A stretch of 53,475 nucleotides of DNA. Source: Peptococcaceae bacterium BRH_c4a (GTDB lineage Bacteria > Bacillota > Desulfotomaculia > Desulfotomaculales > Desulfocucumaceae). The DNA is taken from contig LADN01000010.1 in the NCBI GenBank assembly GCA_000961585.1, positions 1 to 53,475 of the forward strand, in the 5' to 3' direction. Under the pieces are notes generated by a model. The model searched no databases, was not told the DNA's origin, and saw only the letters and a program-made list of their open reading frames with translations. This document shows positions 16,042-25,021 of the stretch, piece by piece; position 1 is the first letter of the stretch, and the number at the start of each line of letters is the position of its first letter. Both the position numbers and the translations under genes were made by a program.

Positions 16042-17928
16042 TTACTGAGGGGTATTTTCCCGCTTATTACGGCCAATGGGTAAATCTTCCAGATAGAAGG
16101 GTAAAACAGAAACAACCACGTGCCGCTTGTCAAAAAGCGCATTGGCGATAAATATGCTGGTGTTGTTGTGTAATGCCATCTCCCAACCCTTTGAAACAAT
16201 AAACTGTGGTAATAAAACGGTTATCATGTCGCCAGGCTTGGACGCATGCTCTTCTGAATCGATATACTCCACCAGCGGCCCTACGATTTCACGGTAGGGA
16301 GATTGTTTTATTACCAAGGGAATATCGGTATCAAGCAGTTGCCACTTTTTTCTTAACTTGTCGGCTTCACCTGCGTAAGTTTCAACATGAAAAGCCACAA
16401 CATTGGGAGTAAGGCTTCTGGCGTACCTCATGGCCAGAACCACAAGCCCGTTAAGACTGGCTATGGGAACAACTAAATGATGGTCATACTTAGCTTCAAG
16501 GCTTAAAATGCTTAACCTGTCATTAGGTATGTCCAGTTGTTTGGCAACAGAATTGTAATGCTCTTTAATCCTCGTCATTACCATTACTATAAGTGGGATT
16601 AACAGTAAAACAATCCATGCTCCCGAAGTGAATTTTTCAATTCCTATTATAATAACAGTAATTAATGTTATAACCGCTCCAATTCCGTTAATTAAAGCTT
16701 TATGACGCCAACCTTTGGGTTTCATCCTGAGCCAGCGGGCAAGCATCCCGAATTGGGCAAGGGTAAAGGATGTAAAAACCCCCACTGCGTATAATGGAAT
16801 GAGCAAGTGAGTGTCACCCTGGAAAACTATTATCAAGAAAATTGCCATCAAACCCAGCACTGCTATTCCATTGGAAAAATTAAGCCTATGCCCCCGTATA
16901 GCCAGCTGCCTGGGGGCATACCCATCCTGGGCGATTATTGAAAGTAGTGTGGGAAAGCCGGCAAAGGCCGTATTGGCGGCCATCGCCAACAATAATGCCG
17001 TGGTGGCCTGTATGGAATAAAATATGATCCCTTTGCCGAATACAGCCGAGGCAATCTGGCTTATTACTGTCTGTTGCGCGCTGGGGACGGGGTGGTATAT
17101 GGTGCTGAGGTAGGCAACCCCTCCGAAAGTTATAAATACGGCGAACGCCAGCAGCACATAGGCAATCTTTGCATTTTTAGGGGCTGGATCTTTAAAATTG
17201 GGCACGGCATCGGCTATTGCCTCTACCCCTGTTACTGCTGCACAACCGGATGAAAAGGCTTTTAGGAGAAGAAAAATGGTTACTGCCTGGGTGCCAAAAG
17301 CCACATCGGAAACGGGAAAAGAGGGTATATCGCTTTTATCTACGTTGCCCCCCTTCATAATTCCTGAAACAATAAGCACAATTATGGCAGCTAAGAAGGC
17401 ATACGTGGGGAAGCCGAACCATCTGGACGATTCTTTAACCCCGCGAAGATTGCCGATTATCAATAAAACTATAATTGTTATGGCTATTCCGACCCTGTGA
17501 GTAAAAAGTGAAGGGAAAGCTGAGGTTATAGCCGCTGTGCCGGCGCTTACGCTCACTGCCACCGTGAGGATGTAGTCCACCGAAAGGGAGGCTCCAACAA
17601 TTAATCCGTAGGTAGTTTTAAGATTATCCTTTGCGACTATATAAGCCCCGCCGCCTCCAGGATAGGCATCCACTATTTGACGGTAAGATACTGTCAGAAC
17701 CAACAGTAAAAAGACGATGACCCCGGCTATTTCCGGTATCCAAAAATAAGAAAGGAGGCCGATTGCCGGCACAAGGGCCCATAGTATCTCATCAACAGCG
17801 TAGGCCACCGAGGATATGGCGTCACTGGCCAGAAGCGGCAGCCCCCAGAAAACGCTGTATTTCTCACCGCTGAGCTGACTGGTGGCCAGCCGGGCGCCTA
17901 ATACACGCCGGGCCAATTTTGAAAACAC
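16042..17928 (-). CDS. APC-family permease, KimA (YdaO)-like potassium importer
   Basis: The protein has 628 residues. About twelve membrane segments are followed by a cytosolic C-terminal domain of about 150 residues (from HYNSVAKQLD). Segments such as SDAISSVAYAVDEILWALVP, YPGGGGAYIVAKDNL, GVEAIADAVPNF and ARWLRMKPKGW are those of the KimA/YdaO branch, which imports K+ and is controlled by c-di-AMP in Bacillus. The GTG start at 17928 has GGAGG 8 bases upstream. It lies 37 bases behind copA in the same direction, so the ydaO riboswitch that often precedes this gene has no room here. Amino acid transport cannot be ruled out. Confidence 0.78.
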   Translation of the reverse strand: MFSKLARRVLGARLATSQLSGEKYSVFWGLPLLASDAISSVAYAVDEILWALVPAIGLLSYFWIPEIAGVIVFLLLVLTVSYRQIVDAYPGGGGAYIVAKDNLKTTYGLIVGASLSVDYILTVAVSVSAGTAAITSAFPSLFTHRVGIAITIIVLLIIGNLRGVKESSRWFGFPTYAFLAAIIVLIVSGIMKGGNVDKSDIPSFPVSDVAFGTQAVTIFLLLKAFSSGCAAVTGVEAIADAVPNFKDPAPKNAKIAYVLLAFAVFITFGGVAYLSTIYHPVPSAQQTVISQIASAVFGKGIIFYSIQATTALLLAMAANTAFAGFPTLLSIIAQDGYAPRQLAIRGHRLNFSNGIAVLGLMAIFLIIVFQGDTHLLIPLYAVGVFTSFTLAQFGMLARWLRMKPKGWRHKALINGIGAVITLITVIIIGIEKFTSGAWIVLLLIPLIVMVMTRIKEHYNSVAKQLDIPNDRLSILSLEAKYDHHLVVPIASLNGLVVLAMRYARSLTPNVVAFHVETYAGEADKLRKKWQLLDTDIPLVIKQSPYREIVGPLVEYIDSEEHASKPGDMITVLLPQFIVSKGWEMALHNNTSIFIANALFDKRHVVVSVLPFYLEDLPIGRNKRENTPQ

Positions 17929-17965
17929 CTGTGGTTCCTCCTAGCCAATGAAAATTCACCAGATA

Positions 17966-20374
17966 TTATCCTCTGAAGGGATCAAACCGTTTTAATCTAA
18001 GGGCGTTGCTGACCACGGAAACCGAGCTGAAAGCCATGGCGGCGCCGGCCAGCACCGGTGATAGGAAGCCAAGGGCGGCCACCGGAATTCCCAGGGTGTT
18101 ATATACCAGTGCCCAGAACAGGTTTTGCCTTATATTTCTCATGGTGGCCCTGCTTAATTTTATACTGGCGGCTATTCCCCGCAGATCACCCCTGATCAGT
18201 GTGATGTCCGCGGCTTCCATGGCCACATCGGTACCGGTGCCTATGGCAAAGCCCACGTCGGCAGTGGCCAGCGCAGGGGCGTCATTTATGCCGTCTCCCA
18301 CCATGCCCACCACCCGGCCCTGTTCTTTGAGCCTGTTTATTTCCCCGGCCTTATCCCGGGGGAGTACCTCGGCCAGCACATTTTCCGGGAGAATTCCCAC
18401 CTGCCTGGCAATGGCCCCGGCGGTGCGCCGGTTATCCCCGGTGATCATGATGGTTTGTATGCCCATCTGCTTCAGCGCCTGGATGGCTTCCGCCGATGTT
18501 TCCTTTACGGTGTCGGCCACGGCCATCACACCGGCAGGCTTGCCGTCAAAGGCCACCAGCATGGCTGTTTTTCCTTCACCTTCCATTGCGCCGGCCTTTT
18601 CTTCCATGCCGGAGATGTCAATGTGCCGGGACTGCATCAGCCGGCGGTTGCCTATAAGCACAGTTTTTCCGTCAATGTCCGCCACTATCCCGTGTCCGGG
18701 GATGGCTTCGAAATTTTGCGGCTCGGCCAGCTCTATGTTTCTTTGCCGGGCTCCTTTAACTATGGCTTCTCCCAGGGGGTGCTCGGATCCCCTTTCCGCC
18801 GATGCCACCAAACGGATCAAATCTGCCTCAGCCAATTCACCGGTGGCTGGAAAAACGTCGGTGAGGGAGGGCTCACCCTTGGTAATGGTGCCTGTTTTAT
18901 CCAGTACAATGGTATTCAGGGCGTGTGCCTTTTCCAGGTGCTCGCCCCCCTTGATGAGAATACCGTTTTCTGCGCCACGGCCCGTACCCACCATAATGGA
19001 GGTGGGGGTGGCCAGTCCCAGGGCGCAGGGGCAGGCTATTACCAGCACCGCTGTAAAATTTACCAGGGCCCTGGTGAAATTTCCGGGATCGGCGACAAAA
19101 TACCAGGCCAGGAAGGTAACCAGGGCAATGCCCACCACCGCCGGTACAAAATACGCCGAGATGACATCAGCCAAACGCTGAATGGGCGCCTTTGACCCCT
19201 GGGCCTCCTCCACTATCCTGATGATCTGGGCCAGAGCGGTATCGGACCCCACCTTGGTGGCCTGGAATTTAAAAGTTCCATGTTTGTTTATGGTGCCTCC
19301 AATAACCTCGTCCCCCGCCTTTTTATCCACCGGGATGCTTTCACCGGTAAGCATAGACTCGTCAACGGCGGAGAAACCGTCAGTTATTCTTCCGTCCACA
19401 GGCACCTTTTCACCGGGGCGCACCAGCACCAGGTCACCCGCCTGGACGTCCTCCACCGGTATGTCCGCCTCCCGGTCGTCTCTCATTACCCTTGCAGTCC
19501 TTGCCTGAAGGCCCATCAGCTTTTTGATGGCCTCGGAGGTGCGTCCCTTGGCGATGGATTCCAGCATTCGTCCCAGTATGATCAGTGTTATGATAATGGC
19601 CCCTGTTTCGTAGTAAACATGGCCCGGGAAAAAGAAGGTGGTGGCCACGCTGTAAAAGTAGGCTGCCGAGGTTCCCAGGGCCACCAGCACATCCATGTTG
19701 GCGCTGCCGTGCTTAAGTGAGCTATAAGCGCCTCTGTAAAACTGGTAACCGGCAATAAACTGAACCGGGGTGGCCAGGGCGAACTGAAAAATTTTATTAT
19801 GTAATATGGCCGGTAAATGAAAATTCAGCAGTTCGGCAAACATCATGGCCAAAAGGGGGATGGAAAGCGCCCCGGAAAGAATCAAAAGCTGAACCTGCCT
19901 CCTGGTTTCCCTTTCCCGTTCCAGCTTTTCCTTGTCTCCGCCGAAGCGTGTGTCCCCGGCATCAGCCTTGTAACCGGCATCTTCCACCGCTTTTTTGAGG
20001 CCCGAAAGGCTTATCCGGGATGGGTCATATTCCACCGCGGCCTTCTCCATGGCGAAGTTTACATTGGCCCGGAGAACGCCATCCAGGCCGCCCAGGATCC
20101 TTTCCACCCGTGAGGAGCAAGCCGCGCAGGTCATGCCGCTTATTTTAAGATCCACCCGCTCGGTGGGAACCCGGAAGCCCAGGTCTGAAATGGTGTTAAC
20201 CAGTTTATCCATGTCCACCCTGTCAGGATCATAGTCAACCGTTGCCTTTTCAATGGCCAGATTTACTGCGGCGTCATAGACCCCGTCCACCTTTTTAAGC
20301 TGCCTTTCTATTCTGGCCGCGCAGGCGGCGCATTCCATGCCAATTATTTTAAAAGAAACCTTCTTGCCTGTCAC
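17966..20374 (-). CDS. copA: Copper-translocating P1B-type ATPase
   Basis: The protein has 802 residues. Two N-terminal heavy-metal domains carry GMECAAC (Cys 15 and 18) and GMTCAAC (Cys 83 and 86). The membrane ion-binding motif is [13 protein letters not shown], the phosphorylation site [11 protein letters not shown], the ATP site SEHPLGEAI with GHGI, and the hinge [14 protein letters not shown]. The C-terminal membrane helix region with [17 protein letters not shown] completes a Cu+ exporter. No copper chaperone or CsoR repressor is seen nearby. The kimA-like gene follows in the same operon. Confidence 0.93.
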   Translation of the reverse strand: MTGKKVSFKIIGMECAACAARIERQLKKVDGVYDAAVNLAIEKATVDYDPDRVDMDKLVNTISDLGFRVPTERVDLKISGMTCAACSSRVERILGGLDGVLRANVNFAMEKAAVEYDPSRISLSGLKKAVEDAGYKADAGDTRFGGDKEKLERERETRRQVQLLILSGALSIPLLAMMFAELLNFHLPAILHNKIFQFALATPVQFIAGYQFYRGAYSSLKHGSANMDVLVALGTSAAYFYSVATTFFFPGHVYYETGAIIITLIILGRMLESIAKGRTSEAIKKLMGLQARTARVMRDDREADIPVEDVQAGDLVLVRPGEKVPVDGRITDGFSAVDESMLTGESIPVDKKAGDEVIGGTINKHGTFKFQATKVGSDTALAQIIRIVEEAQGSKAPIQRLADVISAYFVPAVVGIALVTFLAWYFVADPGNFTRALVNFTAVLVIACPCALGLATPTSIMVGTGRGAENGILIKGGEHLEKAHALNTIVLDKTGTITKGEPSLTDVFPATGELAEADLIRLVASAERGSEHPLGEAIVKGARQRNIELAEPQNFEAIPGHGIVADIDGKTVLIGNRRLMQSRHIDISGMEEKAGAMEGEGKTAMLVAFDGKPAGVMAVADTVKETSAEAIQALKQMGIQTIMITGDNRRTAGAIARQVGILPENVLAEVLPRDKAGEINRLKEQGRVVGMVGDGINDAPALATADVGFAIGTGTDVAMEAADITLIRGDLRGIAASIKLSRATMRNIRQNLFWALVYNTLGIPVAALGFLSPVLAGAAMAFSSVSVVSNALRLKRFDPFRG

Positions 20375-20516
20375 CGGTTGTCCCCCTTTAAGATTAAGTT
20401 ATTAACAAATCTGTTACAGAATTTTATCGGATAGAAAACTCGTATAAAATAATGTTGTTGAAAAGTTGATTTAACCGTACAATCTTGATATGACTTTTTA
20501 AACGGAGGCTTTACCA

Positions 20517-21191
20517 TTGAAAAGGTTCTCTTACATTATAACGGTATTTCTTTTTTTTACTATAATTTTAGCCGGTTTTTTGTATTTCGATCTCACCGGA
20601 ATGGTAAAGCTGGCCGTTTCCGGTGATGTGCAGGCTATTTCAGAAGTCATCTCAGGGGCAGGGGCGACCGCAATTCTAATAAGCATACTGTTCAATACAG
20701 TCATAAGCGTGCTGGGGGTAATACCTTCAGTTTTTTTAACCGGCGCCAATATTCTGGTGTTTGGCTTTTACGGCGGCTTCCTGGTTTCCTGGGCCGGGGA
20801 GGTGGTGGGGGCGGTAATATCGTTTATGCTTTTCAGGGGAGGGGCCAGGTCGGTACTTAAAATACGCCCTGACCACATGAAGGTTATAAGGGCCATCAGC
20901 CTTATGCCGGGGAAAAAACAGATATATTTTTTATCGGTTCTGCGGCTGGCCCCTTTCTTTCCCTCCGGCGTAATCAACCTTTTCGGGGCGCTGACCACCG
21001 TACCTTTAATAAACTTTTTATTAGCCACCGCATTGGGTAAATTCCCCGCTCTGCTTCTGGAAAGCGCCTTCAGCTATAATATGCTCACAATAAGCAAGAA
21101 TTACATCAATCTTGGCATAAGTGTATTAGTGGCCGTATTATTGTACTTCATCATAAAGAAGGAGTTTTCCCGCCTGAAAAACATTTCGTAG
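20517..21191 (+). CDS. TVP38/TMEM64 (VTT, DedA-like) membrane protein
   Basis: The protein has 224 residues with about six hydrophobic segments. The VTT domain is marked by GVIPSVFLTGANILVFGFYG, GEVVGAVISFMLFRGGAR and RLAPFFPSGVINLFGA. Members are thought to move or scramble lipids; the exact role is unknown. The start is a TTG at 20517 with GGAGG 8 bases upstream. It is divergent from copA, with a 142-base intergenic region that must hold both promoters. Confidence 0.85.
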   Translation: MKRFSYIITVFLFFTIILAGFLYFDLTGMVKLAVSGDVQAISEVISGAGATAILISILFNTVISVLGVIPSVFLTGANILVFGFYGGFLVSWAGEVVGAVISFMLFRGGARSVLKIRPDHMKVIRAISLMPGKKQIYFLSVLRLAPFFPSGVINLFGALTTVPLINFLLATALGKFPALLLESAFSYNMLTISKNYINLGISVLVAVLLYFIIKKEFSRLKNIS

Positions 21192-21248
21192 ACAAAAAAA
21201 GAAACCTGCACCAATTTAGCGCAGGGCTTCTTATGAACTACTGTCTCT

Positions 21249-21272
21249 ACCGCCGACAAGACGGTTATTTTA
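21249..21272 (+). repeat. Solo end-hairpin of the dispersed repeat family
   Basis: ACCGCCGACAAGACGGT followed by TATTTTA matches the right end hairpin of copy A with one change that breaks one base pair. Upstream CTACTGTCTCT resembles the arm of the family. It lies between convergent genes and could act as a terminator for the VTT gene. Confidence 0.6.
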
Positions 21273-21275
21273 TTA

Positions 21276-21545
21276 TCAACAGCCTACTTCGATATCTTCA
21301 AGATAGTATAATACATATGCTCTTTCCGGGTCCTGGCGGATTTCTTCCATCACCGGAGGCGACACCGAAATTTCCCCCACAAAGTTAAAGCCTGAGGATA
21401 AATCAAAATCCTCCAGTTCCGAAACCTTGAAACATTCCAGGACTGCCCCCGGATCTTTGGTTTCAATTTTCAGTGCCAGATATTGCTCTTTGGCTTCACC
21501 TGATGAATCCGCAAATACGATACGTGTATTGCTAGTGTGCTTCAT
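21276..21545 (-). CDS. Hypothetical protein, 89 residues
   Basis: I do not recognise this protein. It is acidic and soluble, with a predicted beta-rich start (NTRIVFADSSGEAKEQYLAL) and an acidic C-terminus ending EDIEVGC. A good ribosome site (AAAGGAG, 8 bases before the ATG at 21545) and normal codon use support a real gene. The function is unknown. Confidence 0.65.
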   Translation of the reverse strand: MKHTSNTRIVFADSSGEAKEQYLALKIETKDPGAVLECFKVSELEDFDLSSGFNFVGEISVSPPVMEEIRQDPERAYVLYYLEDIEVGC

Positions 21546-21804
21546 TCTATTGGCTCCTTTAAGTTTTATCAGAATTAAATTTTAGCGGTTCCAGTGACAA
21601 AATGCAATTATTTTCTGCAAAGGGTTTTCCGGCAGTCGGGGTGCCGGGAATTCTGGGGTTGATTCCATAAATAAGAGACATAGTTTTAGTCGAAATACAG
21701 GATAATTTGTTGTCAAATATTTACATTAAACATGCAGGATACAAGATTATATTGTCAAATATCAGAATTGTAGTGTTTGTTCATAATGAAAAGGGGTGAC
21801 GCTT
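21546..21804. other. AT-rich divergent intergenic region with a direct repeat
   Basis: The motif TTGTCAAATAT occurs at 21710-21720 and again at 21752-21762, 42 bases apart. Such spacing (four helical turns) could suit a regulator of the small gene at 21805. No clear sigma-A promoter pair with 16-18 base spacing was found. Confidence 0.35.
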
Positions 21805-21996
21805 ATGCACGAGCTGCAGCTGATTCTGGAAGATTTGCGGAATCAACTGGCCGTCATAAAAGGGGTTGTGCAGCTGCAGAGACCAAGTGATAAACTCTAT
21901 GAAAAAATGTTGAAAGATCCCATTAACAACGCTGATAAACTTTCTATGGAGGCCCTTAATATTATACAGATGTTTAAATTGCAAAAATTTGTTTAG
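21805..21996 (+). CDS. 63-residue HisKA-like small protein lacking the phospho-histidine
   Basis: The protein begins MHELQLILEDLRNQLAVIK. The LRNQLAVIKGVVQL stretch resembles the first helix of KinA-type histidine kinase dimerisation domains (H-E-[IL]-R-N-P-L-x-x-I-K-G-x-x-Q-L), with Glu where the phosphorylated His should be. The second helix LYEKMLKDPINNADKLSMEAL also fits the pattern. No ATPase domain follows. It may be a stand-alone dimerisation helix pair, a decoy, or a chance likeness. I chose the ATG at 21805 because AAGGGG lies about 8 bases upstream; an in-frame GTG is at 21796. Confidence 0.5.
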   Translation: MHELQLILEDLRNQLAVIKGVVQLQRPSDKLYEKMLKDPINNADKLSMEALNIIQMFKLQKFV

Positions 21997-22010
21997 AAAG
22001 ACTAAAAAAA

Positions 22011-22030
22011 GAGCCTGTGAGTAGGCTCTT
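22011..22030. terminator. Bidirectional terminator between convergent small genes
   Basis: GAGCCT and AGGCTC form a stem around a 6-base loop, with seven A before and TTTAC after. With the adjoining A-T pairs the stem extends to 8-9 bp. It sits 15 bases after the HisKA-like gene and before the 3' end of the CGGC gene. Confidence 0.75.
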
Positions 22031-22046
22031 TACAAATTTGTCCGTA

Positions 22047-22400
22047 TTAATAATTATGTGTTCCCACCACCACAGGCTTTCCGAACTTGCTGCTGATCAT
22101 TTCGGCGGCCTTTTCCAGATTAATGGGGCAAGAGGCTGTTTTACTGGCTTTTACCATACATGTCCCCAGGTGAATGGCATCGATATCCCTATCAAGGTAG
22201 TCAGCCTGTTCCAGCACCAGGGTCAGTTTTGGCATAATCAGCCCCGGGCAGTCGCCGCAGCCGCACATGGCTGTGATCTTTACCTCATCGTACCGGGCAA
22301 ATTCTCCTTCTTTCAGATCAGACGCCTTGAAACACTTAAGACAGGCCACACAGTTAATATCTCTGATTTTGGAGCAGGTAACGATTAATACTTTACTCAT
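22047..22400 (-). CDS. CGGC-domain metal-binding protein
   Basis: The protein has 117 residues. It begins KVLIVTCSKIRDINCVACLKC with several cysteines, has the family core TAMCGCGDCPGLIMPKL (about 44-60) and a late HLGTCMVKASKTASCPIN. These are the conserved cysteines of the CGGC family, predicted to bind a metal or FeS cluster; the function is not established. GGAGG precedes the ATG. It has a monocistronic layout. Confidence 0.82.
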   Translation of the reverse strand: MSKVLIVTCSKIRDINCVACLKCFKASDLKEGEFARYDEVKITAMCGCGDCPGLIMPKLTLVLEQADYLDRDIDAIHLGTCMVKASKTASCPINLEKAAEMISSKFGKPVVVGTHNY

Positions 22401-22485
22401 ATCTTCAAACCTCCTTTTATTTACTTGTCCGTTAATTATTATACCAGTTGATTATAAGCATTGGCAATTATAAACATATGCATGA

Positions 22486-22928
22486 AATAACCGCCTTGTC
22501 GGCGGTGCCGTCTTACAGACGGCGGAATTCAGAATCCAGAATCCAGAAAAAGCAAGCGTGACCCTCAAGCGACATGCAGTGAGGGGGAGGGGTTTTAGTC
22601 CAGGCGGATGTTCCGGAGGCTGTTATCTGGCTCTTGGCGACAGAGCCGTACGGACTGCCGAACCGGCTGCAGGACGCAGCCGGTAGCCGGAATCGACGTA
22701 TGGATGCGGCGTTGGAGGCGGTCGGCAGTCCGTTAGGCGACGAGCTTAGAGCCAGTTCAGCCGGAGGATAAGTAGATCGGACTCAAACCCCTCCACCGGC
22801 CACAGAGCGACCCCAGAAAAACTCTGGGCTTGCATAAAAATGCTTTGGTGCTTCAGTACTTCAGCGCTTTAATGCTTTAATGCGTCATATACTTTCCTAA
22901 ACGATAAAATAACCGCCTTGTCGGCGGT
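22486..22928. repeat. Dispersed mosaic repeat, copy C (core type 1)
   Basis: The copy is bracketed on both sides by AAATAACCGCCTTGTCGGCGG-type hairpins (22486-22506 and 22908-22928). Inside come the hairpin GCCGTCTTACAGACGGC, the CAGAATCCAGAATCCAG tract, AAGCGACATGCAGTGAGGGG, an arm ending CGGACTGCCGA, core type 1 (hairpin CCGGCTGCAGGACGCAGCCGG, then ATGCGGCGTTGGAGGCGG), the opposite arm TCGGCAGTCCG, AACTCTGGGCTTGC and the TGCTTTAATGCTTTAATGCG tail. It occupies most of the gap between the CGGC gene and pepF. Confidence 0.85.
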
Positions 22929-22935
22929 GCCAGCT

Positions 22936-23001
22936 AAGGAAAGGGGACATTCCTCCGACCCCCAGAGGCAGTCCTACTGGAGAGGTGTGTCCCCTTTCCT
23001 T
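22936..23001 (-). terminator. Long stem-loop at the pepF stop codon
   Basis: AAGGAAAGGGGACA (22936-22949) and TGTCCCCTTTCCTT (22988-23001) are exact 14-bp complements enclosing a 38-base loop with a further CCTC/GAGG pairing. The stem starts at the pepF stop codon. There is no T run, so it may stabilise the 3' end or stop transcription in a factor-dependent way. Confidence 0.6.
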
Positions 23002-24812
23002 TAAAGGCTTTTCTCCAACTGATCCAAAAGGCTTTTAAATAAATCCAGCGCTTCCTGGATGGGGGTGGGTGTTGTCATATCTACCCCGGCTGTTTGCAAT
23101 AGGTTCAGAGGGTAATCGGAATCCCCTTTTTTCAGGAAATCCAGGTAGCGTGAAACAGCCGGATGTCCGTCCTCCAGTATGCGCCGGGTTAGGGCGGTGG
23201 CCGCAGAAAAGCCGGTGGCGTACTTGTAGACGTAGAAGGCCGAATAGAAATGAGGGATGCGGGACCATTCCAGATGGATTTCCGGATCCACAACCATTTC
23301 CGGGCCGTGGTAATCCGCATTAAGCTGGTGGTAGGCGTTGCACAGGTACTGAGGCGTAAGGGCTTCTCCGGCCTCGACCCTTTCATGTATCATTTTCTCG
23401 AATTCGGCAAACATTGTCTGGCGGAATACCGTACCCCGGAACTGCTCCAGGTAGTGGTTTATCAGGTATACTTTTTTATCACGGTCGGTGACCGTCTTCA
23501 GAAGGTGAGCCATAAGAAGAGACTCATTTACCGTGGAGGCCACCTCTGCCGTGAATATCTTGTAATGGGCATACACGTAAGGCTGCTCCTGGTATGAATA
23601 GTATGAGTGCATGGCGTGCCCCGTCTCATGGGCCAGGGTGAAAACATTGTTCAGATTGTCCTGGTAGTTCATCAGTATGTAGGGGTGCACCCCATAGGGA
23701 CCCCAGGAATAGGCCCCGCTGGTTTTCCCCCTGTTTTCGTATACATCCACCCAGCCTGAAGCAAATCCCCGGGCCGCCGTTTCGCCGTAGTCCCCGCCCA
23801 GGGGGGCAAGCCCCCGGCTGACCATTGCCACGGCCTCCGGGTAGGTTATTTCCCACTTAACCTCCCTGACCACCGGAACATACAGGTCATACATGTGCAT
23901 CTCGTCTAAACCCAGCAGTTTTTTGCGCAGGGCCATGTAGCGGTGCATAGAACCCAGGTTTTGACGTACCGTGCCAATAAGATTTTGGTATACCTCCGGG
24001 GGGATATTATCGGCAAAGAGTGACGCCTCCAGGGCGGAGGGGTGATTGCGCACTTTGGAGTAGAATATGTCCTTTTTTACACTGGAGTTTAGTGTGGCCG
24101 CCAGGGTGTTTTTCAGTTTGCCATAGGAGCTGTATAGGGATGAAAAAGCTTCCTGGCGCACCCGGCGGTCTTTGCTCTCCATCAATTGACCGTAGCGGCC
24201 GTGGGTGACTTCCACTTCTTTTCCGGCATCGCCCCGGATGGGTGGGAAGGTGATATCGGCGTTATTTATCATCCTGAAAATACTGGCCGGGGCAGTGGTT
24301 ACATCTCCCGCCCGGGCTATGATGCTCTCCTCAGCCGGGGATAGTGTATGGGGCTTTTGCCTGGTAAGTTCTGACAGGGCGAAATTATAAAGGGAGAGAT
24401 CCTGTTTTTCCTGCAGAAAGCCCTCCAGGGCTTCCTGCGGTATTTCCAGTATTTCAGGAACTATAAAGGACTGGGCCGCGTGAATGCGGGTGCTCAGTCC
24501 CTCCGCCCGGTCAGTAAGGGCCTGATAGGCATTGTTGGTGTTGTCCTCGTCCCGCCGCATTCGGGCATAGGTGTATATACGTTCGGTTATTTCCTGTATA
24601 TTGTCCTGAAGCCTTAACGCCTTCAGCAATGTGTCCGCCGATTCCCCCAGTCTCCCCCGGTAGGACCCAATTGTATCAATCATCTCCTGTATCTGCGAAA
24701 AATCCTGCTCCCACTGTTCCAGGCCGGTATATATATCTTCCAGCCGCCATTTATTCTCTGCCGGCAGATCATCCCTGGAGGGCAATCCTCCCTGATTTTT
24801 CATCCGGAACAC
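23001..24812 (-). CDS. pepF: Oligoendopeptidase F (M3 metallopeptidase)
   Basis: The protein has 603 residues. The zinc site is HETGHAMHSYYS (HExxH, about residue 392) with the third ligand region FTAEVASTVNESL downstream. SWGPYGVHPYILMNYQDNLN precedes the motif, as in PepF. The N-terminal helical domain begins LPAENKWRLEDIYTGLEQWE. There is no signal peptide, so it should act on short peptides in the cytosol. GGAGG lies upstream of the ATG at 24812. It is preceded by the terminator of the subtilase gene, so it likely has its own promoter in 24813-24936. Confidence 0.92.
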   Translation of the reverse strand: MFRMKNQGGLPSRDDLPAENKWRLEDIYTGLEQWEQDFSQIQEMIDTIGSYRGRLGESADTLLKALRLQDNIQEITERIYTYARMRRDEDNTNNAYQALTDRAEGLSTRIHAAQSFIVPEILEIPQEALEGFLQEKQDLSLYNFALSELTRQKPHTLSPAEESIIARAGDVTTAPASIFRMINNADITFPPIRGDAGKEVEVTHGRYGQLMESKDRRVRQEAFSSLYSSYGKLKNTLAATLNSSVKKDIFYSKVRNHPSALEASLFADNIPPEVYQNLIGTVRQNLGSMHRYMALRKKLLGLDEMHMYDLYVPVVREVKWEITYPEAVAMVSRGLAPLGGDYGETAARGFASGWVDVYENRGKTSGAYSWGPYGVHPYILMNYQDNLNNVFTLAHETGHAMHSYYSYQEQPYVYAHYKIFTAEVASTVNESLLMAHLLKTVTDRDKKVYLINHYLEQFRGTVFRQTMFAEFEKMIHERVEAGEALTPQYLCNAYHQLNADYHGPEMVVDPEIHLEWSRIPHFYSAFYVYKYATGFSAATALTRRILEDGHPAVSRYLDFLKKGDSDYPLNLLQTAGVDMTTPTPIQEALDLFKSLLDQLEKSL

Positions 24813-24936
24813 CTCCTTTTTTGGCCCTCTGGGGCCTCATCTATATAAGATATATGTCCTGGGCATGTATTATTAATTGGTTCATACGACGGATGCAGCG
24901 CTCAAACCTTTATTTGTAAGCTATAATTCCCATATT

Positions 24937-24965
24937 TTTAAAAAGCCACCCCTGGAAGAGGTGGC
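24937..24965 (-). terminator. Rho-independent terminator of the subtilase gene
   Basis: On the minus strand GCCACC and GGTGGC close a stem (24945-24965), followed by TTTTTAAAAAT. It lies about 57 bases after the stop of the S8 peptidase. Confidence 0.75.
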
Positions 24966-25021
24966 GGAGTTGTGGCTATAAGGCCATTTGAGGCTAATAA
25001 GATTTTAAAGACATACATCGG

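Noticed and set aside
17929-17965. Search for a ydaO (c-di-AMP) riboswitch before the kimA-like gene
   Set aside because: The gap is only 37 bases and contains just the ribosome site.
18006-19181. Long open frame on the plus strand opposite copA
   Set aside because: It is antisense to a canonical CopA with all motifs; the GC-rich third positions keep the opposite strand open. No ribosome site or protein-like composition.
22486-22928. Mosaic repeat considered as a group II intron or structured catalytic RNA
   Set aside because: No reverse transcriptase, no domain V-like hairpin and no GUGYG boundary were found; the arms form one simple long hairpin.
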